Shown: positions 35,514-46,535 of the stretch, in pieces
How positions within the stretch are numbered: the stretch's first letter is position 1
Layout of the letters: each line of letters opens with the position of its first letter
From: Roseomonas elaeocarpi
GTDB lineage: Bacteria; Pseudomonadota; Alphaproteobacteria; Acetobacterales; Acetobacteraceae
Assembly: GCF_042433915.1 (NCBI RefSeq)
Contig: NZ_JBHLUN010000011.1
Location: forward strand, 13,892 to 77,891
DNA length: 64,000 nt
Reading direction: 5' to 3'
Notes under the pieces: generated by a model
The model's input: the letters and a program-made list of their open reading frames with translations, nothing else
What the model was told of the DNA's origin: nothing
Database searches by the model: none
Translations under genes and position numbers: made by a program

Positions 35514-36565
35514 CCTCGGCCGCCGGCCCCGATCAGGACCAGGATCAGGATCGGGGTCTCGCGGGCACGCGGGTCTTGGTGACCGGGGCCGCGGGCTTCG
35601 TCGGCGCACACCTGTCGCAGCGCCTCCTCCTCGAGGGGGCGGAGGTTCTGGGGCTCGACAGCTTCAACAGCTACTACGATCCGTCGCTCAAGCGCGCCCG
35701 GGTCGCGGCGCTGCTGGACCATCCGCTCTGCCGGGTGGTGGAAACCGACCTCGCCGAGCCAGGCGCGCTCGCCAAGGCCTGGTCGGCGTTCCGGCCGGAC
35801 CACGTCGTTCACCTCGCCGCGCAGGCCGGCGTCCGCTACTCGCTGCGGGACCCCCGCGCCTACGAGCGCGCCAATCTCGCGGGCTTCCTGGAGGTGCTGG
35901 AAGCCGCGCGCGCCCACCCGGTGTCGCAGCTGATCTACGCTTCCTCCTCCTCGGTCTACGGGGCCAGCACGCGCGTGCCGTTTCGCGAGGATGATCCGGT
36001 GGATCGTCCGTCCTCGCTCTACGCCGCCACCAAGCGCGCCAACGAGCTGATGGCGCATACCTACGCGCACCTGTTCAACCTGCCGCTGACGGGGCTGCGG
36101 TTCTTCACCGTTTATGGCCCCTGGGGCCGGCCCGACATGGCCTACTGGGGCTTTACCGAGGCGCTCCACGCCGGGCGCGAGATCCAAGTCTTCAACCACG
36201 GCCAGGTCTGGCGCGACTACACCTACGTGGACGAGATCGTGGAAGCGATCGCGCGGCTCCTGCGCTGCCCGCCGCAGCGCGCCGACGAGCCGGGCCGGGT
36301 CGTCCCGGAGGCGAGCCACCGCCTCTTCAACATCGGCAACGACACGCCGGTGGCGGTGGGCGAGATGATCGACATCCTGGAGCGGGAAACGGGTCTTCAG
36401 GCCCTGCGGCGGAACGTGCCGATGCAGCCCGGCGACGTGGTTCGCACCTGGGCCGATGTTTCGGCACTGCGGGCGGCGGTGGGATTCGCGCCGCAAGTGT
36501 CGCTGGCAACCGGCCTGCAACGCTTCGTGCAATGGTACAGGGAATATCACCGCCTTTCTCCGTAG
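35510..36565 (+). CDS. NAD-dependent epimerase, UDP-glucuronate 4-epimerase-like
   Basis: Extended short-chain dehydrogenase, 351 aa, probably interconverting UDP-glucuronate and UDP-galacturonate. The NAD loop VTGAAGFVGAHL is near residue 24, the SSSSVYG motif carries the catalytic Ser and YAATKRANE the YxxxK pair. The FNSYYDPSLKRARVAALL block is characteristic of UDP-glucuronate 4-epimerases. GTG at 35510 overlaps the glycosyltransferase stop by three bases. A short Asp-Gln repeat (DQDQDQD) near the N-terminus reflects a GATCAG-type DNA repeat. Confidence 0.88.
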   Translation: MTSAAGPDQDQDQDRGLAGTRVLVTGAAGFVGAHLSQRLLLEGAEVLGLDSFNSYYDPSLKRARVAALLDHPLCRVVETDLAEPGALAKAWSAFRPDHVVHLAAQAGVRYSLRDPRAYERANLAGFLEVLEAARAHPVSQLIYASSSSVYGASTRVPFREDDPVDRPSSLYAATKRANELMAHTYAHLFNLPLTGLRFFTVYGPWGRPDMAYWGFTEALHAGREIQVFNHGQVWRDYTYVDEIVEAIARLLRCPPQRADEPGRVVPEASHRLFNIGNDTPVAVGEMIDILERETGLQALRRNVPMQPGDVVRTWADVSALRAAVGFAPQVSLATGLQRFVQWYREYHRLSP

Positions 36566-36823
36566 CGCCCGCTCGCTGGTAAGAGCGGCCTCGCTTCGTG
36601 CTTGCCTAAAACCTGGGCGCAGCGTTCAACTGGCTGGCAGCGCGGCGGCCACGCGGGGCCCGAACGGCCGCTTTGTCCGGCGCTGCCGGGTTGCGGCGGC
36701 TGGAGTGCTCACGGAAGCTGCGCCGCGAGGATCGGGGAACAGGTTGCGGCCGGCGCGTCCATCGCCGCGTCCGCGCTCGTGCACCCTGGTCCGGCGATCA
36801 CCGCGAAACGGAGGCCGAGGCGC

Positions 36824-38353
36824 ATGAGCAACGGGATCACCACCAGCCGGCGGAGCCTTCTCGGCGCGGCGGCCGCCCTGCCCTTCCTGCGGATGCCCGC
36901 CCGCGCGCAGAAGCAGCCGGACACGCTGATCTTCGGCCTTTCGACCTTTCCGCCCAACCTGCAACCCTGGGTGAGCACCGGCGCCTCGGCCGGCACGATC
37001 AAGCTCCTGACCCATGGCTCGCTGCTGTCCTACGACAAGCAGGGAGAGCTGCAGGGCGAACTGGCGGAAAGCTGGTCGGTGGACGGCGACGGCGCCTGGG
37101 TTTTCAAGCTGCGGCAGGGCTGCGTCTTCCACAACGGGGAGCCGGTGACCGCCGAGGATGTGAAATGGTCGATCGAGCAGATCGCCGGCGAACGCTCCAC
37201 CGCCTACATGCGCGCGCAGTTCCAGAGCATCGCGCGCGTCGAGATCCCCGATCCGGCCACGGTGCGGATCGTCACCAAGGAACCGATGGCGCCGCTGCCG
37301 AGCTGGTTCGTCAACTACAACGTCTTCGTCATCTGGCGGAAGTCGGCGGCCAACGAGCCGATCGGCTGCGGCCCCTATCGGGTCACGGCGCAGGAGCGCG
37401 GCTCCTCCATCGAGCTCACGAAGTTCGACAAGTTCTACAAGCCCGGCCTGCCGAAGCTGCGCACGCTGCGCTTCGTGGTCTACGCCGACGAGAACCTTCG
37501 CACGGCCGCACTTCAGTCGGGCGACGTGGACATGATCGAGTACGTGCCCTGGCAGTCCATGGCGGCGATCGAGGCGGACCCGCGCCTGAAGCTCGACGCC
37601 AAGGACGGGCCGTTCATGGACATCCTGTTCAACGGCTCCAAGGGTCCCTTCGCCGATGCGCGCGTGCGCCGCGCCGTGGCCCATGCGGTGAAGCGCGAGG
37701 ACATCGTGAAGGCCGCTTTCTACGGCCGCGGCGCGTCGCTGGAAGGCGTGCCGATCACCCCAGGCACGCCCTGGTACGACGAGCAGCTGGCCCATGGCTG
37801 GAACTACGACCCGGCACGCTCCAAGGCGCTGCTGGCCGAGGCCGGCATGGCGGACGGGTTCCAGACGACGCTGCTGGCAACCGCCACCTACGGCATGCAC
37901 AAGGACACGGCCGAGGTGGTGCAGCAGCACCTGGCCGCGGTGGGCATCCAGTGCGAGCTGCGCCTGCCCGACTGGGCGACGCGCGTGAATCTCGGCACCC
38001 GCGGGCAGTACGAGATCGCGATCCACGGCACCTCGGCCGACAGCAATGATCCGGACGGGTTGTCGGCCGTGCTCGACACCTCGCTCGCGCCGACGCACGG
38101 GCGCTCCTTCGGCCTCAAGGCGCCGCGCACCGTGGAGCTGATGGCCAAGGGCCGCACCGAGTTCGATCAGAACAAGCGCGTCGCGATCTACAAGGACATG
38201 CAGCACGCGGCCCTGGAGGAGGTGCCGATGGTCGGCCTCGCCTGGCGCTCGCAGGGCTACGGCATGGTCAAGAACCTTCAGGGTTTCACCAACCTCGCCG
38301 GCGGTGCCGGAACACAGTCGGTGATCCAGCTCGAGGAGGTGGTGTTCGGCTGA
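36824..38353 (+). CDS. Dipeptide/oligopeptide ABC transporter substrate-binding protein
   Basis: Family 5 solute-binding protein (DppA/OppA class), 509 aa. The N-terminus is a twin-arginine-like leader, SRRSLLGAAAALPFLRMPAR, suggesting export by Tat. The mature protein has the usual early PNLQPW and LTHGSLLSYDKQGELQGELA blocks. ATG at 36824 has GGAGG eight bases upstream. Its stop shares one base with the start of the permease gene. The operon ends in a creatininase-family enzyme, so the true ligand may be a small amide or cyclic compound instead of a peptide (inference). Confidence 0.92.
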   Translation: MSNGITTSRRSLLGAAAALPFLRMPARAQKQPDTLIFGLSTFPPNLQPWVSTGASAGTIKLLTHGSLLSYDKQGELQGELAESWSVDGDGAWVFKLRQGCVFHNGEPVTAEDVKWSIEQIAGERSTAYMRAQFQSIARVEIPDPATVRIVTKEPMAPLPSWFVNYNVFVIWRKSAANEPIGCGPYRVTAQERGSSIELTKFDKFYKPGLPKLRTLRFVVYADENLRTAALQSGDVDMIEYVPWQSMAAIEADPRLKLDAKDGPFMDILFNGSKGPFADARVRRAVAHAVKREDIVKAAFYGRGASLEGVPITPGTPWYDEQLAHGWNYDPARSKALLAEAGMADGFQTTLLATATYGMHKDTAEVVQQHLAAVGIQCELRLPDWATRVNLGTRGQYEIAIHGTSADSNDPDGLSAVLDTSLAPTHGRSFGLKAPRTVELMAKGRTEFDQNKRVAIYKDMQHAALEEVPMVGLAWRSQGYGMVKNLQGFTNLAGGAGTQSVIQLEEVVFG

Positions 38354-39299
38354 TGCTCTGGCTCCTCCGTCGCATCGGGGTTTCGCTGGTGCTGGTCTGG
38401 GTGGTGGCGACCATCGTCTTCATGGCGCTGCACCTCGTGCCGGGTGACCCTGCGGAACTGCTCCTGTCCTCCGGCGGCGTGGCGCCCGATCCGGCCGCGG
38501 TGGAGGAGCTGCGCGACCGCCTCGGTCTTAACCGCCCGATCCTGTCGCAGTACGCGAGCTTCCTGGAAGGCCTGGCGCAGGGCGATCTCGGCACCTCGCT
38601 GGTGGACGACTATCCGGTGGCGCAGGAGATTGCGCTGCGCCTGCCGCGCACGCTGGAGATCATCCTGGCGGGCACGATCCTGTCGGTGGTGGTCGCGATG
38701 CCGGCGGGGATCTTCGCCGCGCTCAACCGCGGCGGCGTCTTCGACAAGGTGGCGTCCTGGGTGGCGGCGGTGCTGCTGGCCATTCCCGTCTTCGTGGTAG
38801 GCACGCTGCTGGTGCTGATCCTGGCGCAGCAGCTGCGCGTCATGCCGGCCGGCGGCTACGTGCCGCTGTTGCAGAACCCGACGCAGCACTTCGTGTTGCT
38901 GTCGCTGCCGGCGCTGGCGATCGCCAAGGGGTTGGCCGCCGTGGTGTATCGCATGACGCGAGCCTCGGTGCTGGATGCGTTGTCGCGCGACTACGTCCGC
39001 ACCGCGCGCGCCAAGGGGCTGACGCCGATGCGGGTGCTGCTGCGCCACGTGGTGCGCAACGCCATGAACCCGGTGCTGACGGTGCTGGGCCTGCAGATGG
39101 GCGCGCTGCTCGGCGGCACGGTGCTGGTGGAATACGTGTTCAACTGGCCCGGCCTGTCCACGCCGCTGCTGCGCGCGGTGGAAGGGCGCGACTACCCGAT
39201 GGTGGTGGGGATCGTGCTGACCATCTCGGCGCTGTTCCTGCTGCTCAACCTCGTCATGGAGCTGCTCTACGCGGCGCTCGATCCCAGGATCCGCAACGC

Positions 39300-39303
<4 letters not shown>
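38353..39303 (+). CDS. DppB-type ABC transporter permease
   Basis: Inner-membrane permease of the DppB/OppB class, 316 aa. The N-terminal LLRRIGVSLVLVWVVATIVF anchor and the following large periplasmic region (LHLVPGDPAELLL) are standard. The EAA loop has RDYVRTARAKGLTPMRVLLR. ATG at 38353 overlaps the binding-protein stop (TGATG), and its own stop overlaps the start of the next gene by four bases. Confidence 0.93.
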
Positions 39304-41164
<1,861 letters not shown>

Positions 41165-41168
<4 letters not shown>

Positions 41169-42160
41169 GCGCTGCCATCGAGACATCGCCCGCGGATGCG
41201 CCTCTGATCGAAGCGAAGGGGCTTTCCAAGACCTTCGGCGGCGGCTTTCTCAGCCGCGCCAGGCCGGTGCAGGCGGTTCGCGGCATCGACGCGGGCGTCC
41301 GGCGCGGGGAAGCGCTGGGCGTGGTGGGCGAGAGCGGTTCGGGCAAGAGCACGCTGGGGCGGCTGATGCTGGGGCTGATGCCGGCCACGGGTGGCACCAT
41401 CCGCTTCGACGGGGTGCCCGTGACGGGGGCCTCGGGACGGGACTGGCGGCAGCTGCGCCGGCGCATGCAGATCGTGTTCCAGGACCCGTTCAGCAGCCTC
41501 GACCCGCGCCGCCGCGTGGGCCCGCAGATCGCCGACGGTCTGCTGATCCACGGGTTGATGGACGCGCCGCGCCGCGACGCCCGGGTGGCGGAGCTGCTGA
41601 CGCAGGTCGGCCTCGACCCGTCGCATGCCGGGCGCTTCCCGCACGAGTTCTCGGGCGGGCAGCGGCAGCGCATCGGCATCGCTCGCGCCCTGGCCACGGG
41701 GCCGGAGTTCCTGGTGGCCGACGAGCCGGTGTCGGCGCTCGACGTGTCGATCCAGGCGCAGGTGGTGAACCTGCTGGCCGACCTTCGGCAGCGGCTCGGC
41801 CTGGCGCTGCTGTTCATCAGCCACGACCTGCCGGTGGTGCGGCACCTCTGTGACCGGGTGCTGGTGATGTACCTGGGCCGCGTCATGGAGGAAGGGCCGG
41901 CCGAGGAGGTCTTCAGCCGCCCGCGCCACCCCTACACGCGCGCCCTGCTCTCGGCGACGCCGCGGCTCGATCCGAAGCACCGGACCCGCCGCATCCTGCT
42001 CACGGGCGATCCGCCGAGCCCGTCCAATCCGCCCTCGGGCTGCGTGTTCCGCACGCGCTGCGCCCACGCCCAGCCCCGCTGTGCCGAGACCGTGCCGGAA
42101 CTCCGCGAGTTCGGCGGGGCCGCCCGGGTCGCCTGCGTGCGGGCCGAAGAACTGAACTGA
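41165..42160 (+). CDS. DppF-type ABC transporter ATP-binding protein
   Basis: Second ATPase of the transporter, 331 aa. Walker A GESGSGKST, Q-loop IVFQDPFSSLDPR, signature FSGGQRQRIGIARA, Walker B LVADEPVSALD and H-loop LFISHDLP are all intact. The C-terminus has the oligopeptide-transporter domain with cysteines (CVFRTRCAHAQPRC) that in DppD/DppF proteins bind an iron-sulfur cluster. ATG at 41165 overlaps the stop of the fusion gene by four bases. Confidence 0.94.
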
Positions 42161-42210
42161 TCCGGGCCGTCCGCTCACCCCGGCCCCTTTCCACCAGGAG
42201 ACTGCGTCAG

Positions 42211-43026
42211 ATGGCCACTGCCACCAGCCCCAAGGTCCATATGGGGACCCTCACCGCCGGCGAGGCGCGCGAGATCTTCGCCCGCCGCCCGGTGATCCTG
42301 CTGCCGATGGGCAGCCACGAGGAACAGGGCCCGCACGCCCAGATGGGCGACTACCTGCTGGCCGAGAAGATGGCGGAGCTGATCGCGCTTCGCGCCACGG
42401 CGGCGGGCACGGAAACCCTGGTGGCGCCGGTGCTGCCCTTTGGCGGGGCGGATTATTTCGGCTCCATGCCCGGCGGCATCGCCATCCGTCAGTCGACGCT
42501 GACCCTGGTGCTGCAGGACATGTTCAGCAACCTGCTCCGCCACGGCCTGACCCGGCTGATCGTGATCAACGGCCATGGCGGCAATGTCGGCCCGATCTAC
42601 GACGTGACGCGCGAGCTGCACCGCGAGAAGGGCGTGGTGATCCCGAGCCTTTACCTGTGGAAGATTTCCTACGGGCTGCTGCCCGGCCTGATCGGCGCCG
42701 AGAAGGCGAAGCAGGTGTCCGGCCACGGCGCGGACCCGCTGACCAGCCTGGCCATGCACCTGATGCCCGAGAACCTGCGCCCCGACATGGTTCCGCAGAC
42801 CAAGGAGCGGAAGGATTTCATGGGCCTGAAGATGACCGGCTGGGGCAAGGCCAGCTTCGAGGGCGCCGAGGTGGACATGCCGCTCGAATACGACATGACC
42901 TATGCCAACGGCGTCGGCGCCGGCGACCCGCGCCTCTGCTCGGCGGAAACGGGTGCCCTGTTGTCGGAGAAGCTCACCGAGGTGTGCAGCAGCTTCGTGC
43001 AGCACTACGCCGCCCAGACCGCCTGA
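42211..43026 (+). CDS. Creatininase-family amidohydrolase
   Basis: A 271-aa metal-dependent hydrolase of the creatininase/MftE family, which open cyclic amides or remove peptide parts. The metal ligands are in LPMGSHEEQGPHAQMGDYLL (Glu, His, Asp) and VINGHGGNVG (His), and the later GHGAD supplies a further site. AGGAG lies 10 bases upstream of the ATG. It is the last gene of the dipeptide-type operon, 50 bases after the ATPase. It may process the compound the transporter brings in. There is no signal peptide, so cytosolic. Confidence 0.9.
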   Translation: MATATSPKVHMGTLTAGEAREIFARRPVILLPMGSHEEQGPHAQMGDYLLAEKMAELIALRATAAGTETLVAPVLPFGGADYFGSMPGGIAIRQSTLTLVLQDMFSNLLRHGLTRLIVINGHGGNVGPIYDVTRELHREKGVVIPSLYLWKISYGLLPGLIGAEKAKQVSGHGADPLTSLAMHLMPENLRPDMVPQTKERKDFMGLKMTGWGKASFEGAEVDMPLEYDMTYANGVGAGDPRLCSAETGALLSEKLTEVCSSFVQHYAAQTA

Positions 43027-43055
43027 ACGGGTGACCTGAACGGCTGGACCGCGGG

Positions 43056-43073
43056 ACGGCCGGAAGGCCGTTT
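43056..43073 (+). terminator. Hairpin after the creatininase gene
   Basis: ACGGCC (43056-43061) and GGCCGT (43066-43071) form a six-bp stem with a GGAA tetraloop, followed by two more Ts. It lies 30 bases after the stop codon and may end the transporter operon. The T tract is short. Confidence 0.45.
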
Positions 43074-43241
43074 CGCGCGTCGCGTGATGCGGTTGCAGCC
43101 ACAGGTTGCTGGAGTGTTAACGGCCTCCTGCCGCACAGGGGGTTTATGCGTGTCACCCCGGCCTCCTCCCGTGCCCGCTACCCCTTCGCGAACCGGCGGG
43201 CGTTAAGCGAGGATTCACGGCTATCCGCCACGATCCTGCGT

Positions 43242-43439
43242 ATGATCGCGCTGAACTCCCTGTCGGCCTTCTCGCAGGATGTTGCCCGCACCGGCAGCAC
43301 CACGGGCGTCACTCCGGTGCGCAGCCGCAGCATCGAGGCGGTCGGGCGGAGCGAGTCGCCGGGCCGGAGCCTGGAGGCCATTCCGGAGCAGCCCAGCAAG
43401 CCGCTGCCCCGTGGCTCGCTGCTGGACCTGAAGGTGTGA
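43242..43439 (+). CDS. Possible small unknown protein
   Basis: A 65-aa Ser/Arg/Pro-rich product (MIALNSLSAFSQDVARTGST and onward) that I cannot place. Residue use is not clearly coding, no good ribosome site precedes the ATG, and an upstream ATG at 43146 is possible. The low complexity and absence of a hydrophobic core keep the call tentative. It precedes the secreted-protein gene by 72 bases. The rest of the 43074-43241 spacer holds nothing I recognise. Confidence 0.35.
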   Translation: MIALNSLSAFSQDVARTGSTTGVTPVRSRSIEAVGRSESPGRSLEAIPEQPSKPLPRGSLLDLKV

Positions 43440-43511
43440 GCGAAACGCAGCGCAGGGTTTCCGCCGCGTAATCTGCTTGTGATTCGCCGGGCGCGATCGC
43501 ATCTTCTTGTT

Positions 43512-44030
43512 ATGCGAACGGTAGATTCCGGCTCGTCATCGAGCCGAACGTCGCTTGAAGCGTTCGGGTTCAGGCCATTGCGGGCGTTGCTCCCGCTGCT
43601 GGTGGTGCTGAGCCTGCCCCTGGCGGCGCCCCTCCTCATCCCTCCGGCCGTGGCACAGACCGAGCAGGTCGCCCCTGCGCCTGCCCCACGGGTGTCCCGC
43701 GCCGCCCGGCCCGCGCGCCAGCGGCCCCGCACGGCACGGCCGGCGCCGAAGCTGGAGGAACCGACGCCTATCGCCCCGCTGCCGCCCCTGGCGACCACGG
43801 TGCCGGCACCGAACTACGAGCTGGCGCCGGTGCCGAACCGTGATGTCCAGGCGCCGCGTGCCCTGGCGCGCGATGAGGATCGTCCCAGCTTCACGCCGGG
43901 CTTCCTGCCGCCGCCGAACTCGCGCCGCACCGGCACCAGCAGCATCACCGAGGACGATCTGGGCAGCCGCAACGCCGCGCTGCGCGAACTGACGCCCGGG
44001 GCGCGGCTGCGGCTTCCCTTCGTTTACTGA
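43512..44030 (+). CDS. Proline-rich secreted protein of unknown function
   Basis: A 172-aa protein with a long signal sequence: a charged start, then a hydrophobic run (LRALLPLLVVLSLPLAAPLL) and a likely cleavage after AVAQ. The mature part is Pro/Ala/Arg-rich (VAPAPAPRVSRAARPARQRP), probably unstructured, with a short acidic patch near the end (SITEDDLGSRNAALREL). No family recognised. ATG at 43512. Its stop overlaps the convergent ftsY end by seven bases. Confidence 0.6.
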   Translation: MRTVDSGSSSSRTSLEAFGFRPLRALLPLLVVLSLPLAAPLLIPPAVAQTEQVAPAPAPRVSRAARPARQRPRTARPAPKLEEPTPIAPLPPLATTVPAPNYELAPVPNRDVQAPRALARDEDRPSFTPGFLPPPNSRRTGTSSITEDDLGSRNAALRELTPGARLRLPFVY

Positions 44031-45523
44031 TCGAGCCCGACCAGCGAGCGGGCGAAATCCCGCGGGTCGAAGGGCCGGAGGTCGGCCGCCTTTTCGCCGA
44101 CGCCGACGGCATGGACCGGCAGGCCGAACTCCTGCGCCAGCGCCACCACCACGCCGCCCTTGGCCGAGCCATCGAGCTTGGTCACCACGAGGCCGGTGAC
44201 GTCCACCATCTCGCGGAACACCTTGACCTGCTGCAGGGCGTTCTGGCCGGTGGTGGCATCCAGCACCAGCAGCGTCGCGTGTGGCACGGCGGCGTCCTTC
44301 TTGCGCAGGACGCGCACGACCTTGCGCAGCTCCTCCATCAGGCCGGACTTGTTGTGCAGGCGCCCGGCGGTGTCCACCAGCAGCACGTCCATCCCTTCCG
44401 CCACCGCGCGGTCCAGCGCCTCGTGCGCCAGGCCGGCGGCATCGGCGCCGGTGCGCGCCGGCACCACCACGGGCGAGCCGGTGCGGTCGCCCCAGACCTG
44501 CAGCTGCTCCACCGCCGCGGCGCGGAAGGTATCGCCGGCGGCCAGCATCACGCGCCGGCGCTCGCCCCGCCACTGCTCGGCCAGCTTGGCGATGGTGGTG
44601 GTCTTGCCGGTGCCGTTCACGCCCACCATCAGCACGGTAAAGGGCTTGGTGCCCGGCGGCGGCACCAGCGGCTGCGCCACGGGAGCCAGGATGGCGGCGA
44701 TCTCCTCGGCCAGCGCGAGCTTCACCTCCTCGTCCGAGACCTGCTTGCCGAAACGCGTGCGGCGGAACTTCTCCACGATCCGGCGTGAGGCCGCGACGCC
44801 GAGATCGGCCGCGATCAGCGTTTCCTCCAGCTCCTCCAGCGCGGCCTCGTCGAGGGGGCGCTTGGTGAAAAGGCCGGTGAGATTGTCGGTCAGCCGCTGC
44901 GTGGAGCGCTGCAGCCCGGCGCGCAGGCGGCCGAAAAAGCCGACCCCCGCGTTGGCGTTCGCGGGGGGTTCCTCAATCGGCGGCGGAGTTCCCGGCTCCT
45001 GGTCCGGGGGAAGGTCGGGGATGTCGTAAGGCGGTGGCTCGTCGACGTCCGGCTCGTCCTGGTCGGGCGGCACGGGGATCGGCGGCGGTGGCTCCTGCAC
45101 CGGGGGCGGCACCGGCACGGGGTCGCCCGCGCGCGGGCCCACGGTGGCGGGAACCTCGCGGACCGGAATGGCCGGCATCACCGGCTGAACGACGGCAGGC
45201 TCCGGCAGCGTGGCCGGCGGGGCGAGGAACGCCGTGGCCGGCGGCGGCTCGGCCAGGGTCGTGGCCACGGGCGGTGCGGTGAGCGTGATGCTGGTGCTGC
45301 CGGGCCGCAGCGCGTCGTCCACCTGAACCACCGTGTCCACGGCGGGGATCGGGTTGTTCCAGATGTCGATCCCTTGCGCAGCCCCTTGGGCCGAAACCTC
45401 CGCGCCAGGGAGATCGACGGGCTGGGGCTCCGCCGCGGGCGCGACGGGCTCGGGCGAAACGGGTGCCGGGGCGGGAGCAGTGTCCCGGCCGGTGAAGCGG
45501 TTCCAGAGGTCCTTGAGCGCCAT
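44024..45523 (-). CDS. ftsY: Signal recognition particle receptor FtsY
   Basis: SRP receptor GTPase, 499 aa, that docks ribosome-SRP complexes at the membrane. The NG domain occupies about residues 195-499: G1 GVNGTGKTTT at 301-310, then DTAGRLHNKSGL (G3) and TKLDGSAKGG (G4). The preceding 190 residues are a Pro/acidic, low-complexity A domain (VPPDQDEPDVDEPPPYDIPD) that is longer than in many alphaproteobacteria. ATG at 45523. It is 24 bases after dapF on the same strand. In many alphaproteobacteria a mtaB-like gene lies between dapF and ftsY; it is absent here. Confidence 0.95.
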   Translation of the reverse strand: MALKDLWNRFTGRDTAPAPAPVSPEPVAPAAEPQPVDLPGAEVSAQGAAQGIDIWNNPIPAVDTVVQVDDALRPGSTSITLTAPPVATTLAEPPPATAFLAPPATLPEPAVVQPVMPAIPVREVPATVGPRAGDPVPVPPPVQEPPPPIPVPPDQDEPDVDEPPPYDIPDLPPDQEPGTPPPIEEPPANANAGVGFFGRLRAGLQRSTQRLTDNLTGLFTKRPLDEAALEELEETLIAADLGVAASRRIVEKFRRTRFGKQVSDEEVKLALAEEIAAILAPVAQPLVPPPGTKPFTVLMVGVNGTGKTTTIAKLAEQWRGERRRVMLAAGDTFRAAAVEQLQVWGDRTGSPVVVPARTGADAAGLAHEALDRAVAEGMDVLLVDTAGRLHNKSGLMEELRKVVRVLRKKDAAVPHATLLVLDATTGQNALQQVKVFREMVDVTGLVVTKLDGSAKGGVVVALAQEFGLPVHAVGVGEKAADLRPFDPRDFARSLVGLDQ

Positions 45524-45547
45524 GCGGGTGCTGGCCTCCCTGCTATG

Positions 45548-46363
45548 TCAGAGTTCGAGCGTACCGAGGAACGCCGTGGCGACCGGCCCGGTCATGAGGA
45601 CGTGGCCATCCTCGCGCCACTGGATCAGGAGGTCCCCGCCCGGAAGCGACACCGTGGCCGTCCGGTTGCACAGCCCGCGCCGGTGGGCGTTCACCAGCGT
45701 GGCGCAGGCACCGCTGCCGCAGGCCAGGGTCAGACCGGCGCCGCGTTCCCACACCACCAGGCGCAGGTGGTCAGGGGCGAGCACCTCGGTGAAGCCGATA
45801 TTCGCCCGCTCCGGGAACCAGGCGTCATGCTCCAGCGCGGGACCGACTGCTGGGATGTCCAGTGCGTCCAGCGATGGCACGAAGAAGGTGGCGTGCGGGT
45901 TGCCCATCGAGCAGGCCGCGGGATCGCTGACGGGGCCGAGCGTCAACGGGAGGCGGAGCGTATCGGCCTCCCTCGCCAACGGCACGTCCCGCCAGCCGAG
46001 CCTGGCCTCGCCCATGTCCACCTCGACCAGCCCGCCGTCGCGGGCCGTGGCCACGAGGTCGCCCGAGATCGTGCGCACCGTGACGCTGGGCTTGCGAAGC
46101 TCCTCCATCAGCAGGCTGGCGACGCAGCGCGTGGCATTGCCGCAGGCACCGGCTTCCGAACCGTCAGGATTGCGGATCTGCATGAAGGCGTCGGCGCCGT
46201 CGTCGGCGGGCTCGATCACGATCAGCTGGTCGAAGCCCACTCCGCGCCGGCGGTCGCCGATCGCCACCACCGACTCGGTGGTCAGGGGGACGGGCGTCTG
46301 GCGGCCGTCGAGCACGACGAAGTCGTTGCCGAGGCCATGCATCTTTCGAAAGGGCGTGGTCAC
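45548..46363 (-). CDS. dapF: Diaminopimelate epimerase
   Basis: Converts LL- to meso-diaminopimelate for lysine and peptidoglycan synthesis; 271 aa. The two catalytic cysteines are in EAGACGNATRC and LACGSGACAT, and the N-terminal FRKMHGLGNDFVVLDGR is the family signature. GTG at 46363 gives the standard length; no ATG fits except one seven codons later. The upstream region to 46609 in the same frame is not conserved and overlaps the divergent dehydrogenase gene, so it was excluded. Precedes ftsY. Confidence 0.94.
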   Translation of the reverse strand: MTTPFRKMHGLGNDFVVLDGRQTPVPLTTESVVAIGDRRRGVGFDQLIVIEPADDGADAFMQIRNPDGSEAGACGNATRCVASLLMEELRKPSVTVRTISGDLVATARDGGLVEVDMGEARLGWRDVPLAREADTLRLPLTLGPVSDPAACSMGNPHATFFVPSLDALDIPAVGPALEHDAWFPERANIGFTEVLAPDHLRLVVWERGAGLTLACGSGACATLVNAHRRGLCNRTATVSLPGGDLLIQWREDGHVLMTGPVATAFLGTLEL

Positions 46364-46535
46364 CGCGGCGATATAGGGCGCCGCGGCGTGAGTCGGAACC
46401 CGCCCCGTCGGGAACGAGCGCCGGGCCGACCGGGGCCATGCATCCCACCAGGCCGGCCCCGACTTGTCACCGCGCCGTGCTGCGGGTTCTCTTTCAGCCG
46501 ACCCCCGGCGAAAGAACAGGCGAAAGAACAACGGC

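Noticed and set aside
43178..43798. A 206-codon minus-strand frame opposite the secreted protein
   Set aside because: Its product is a Ser/Arg-rich antisense translation; the opposite strand has a convincing signal peptide.
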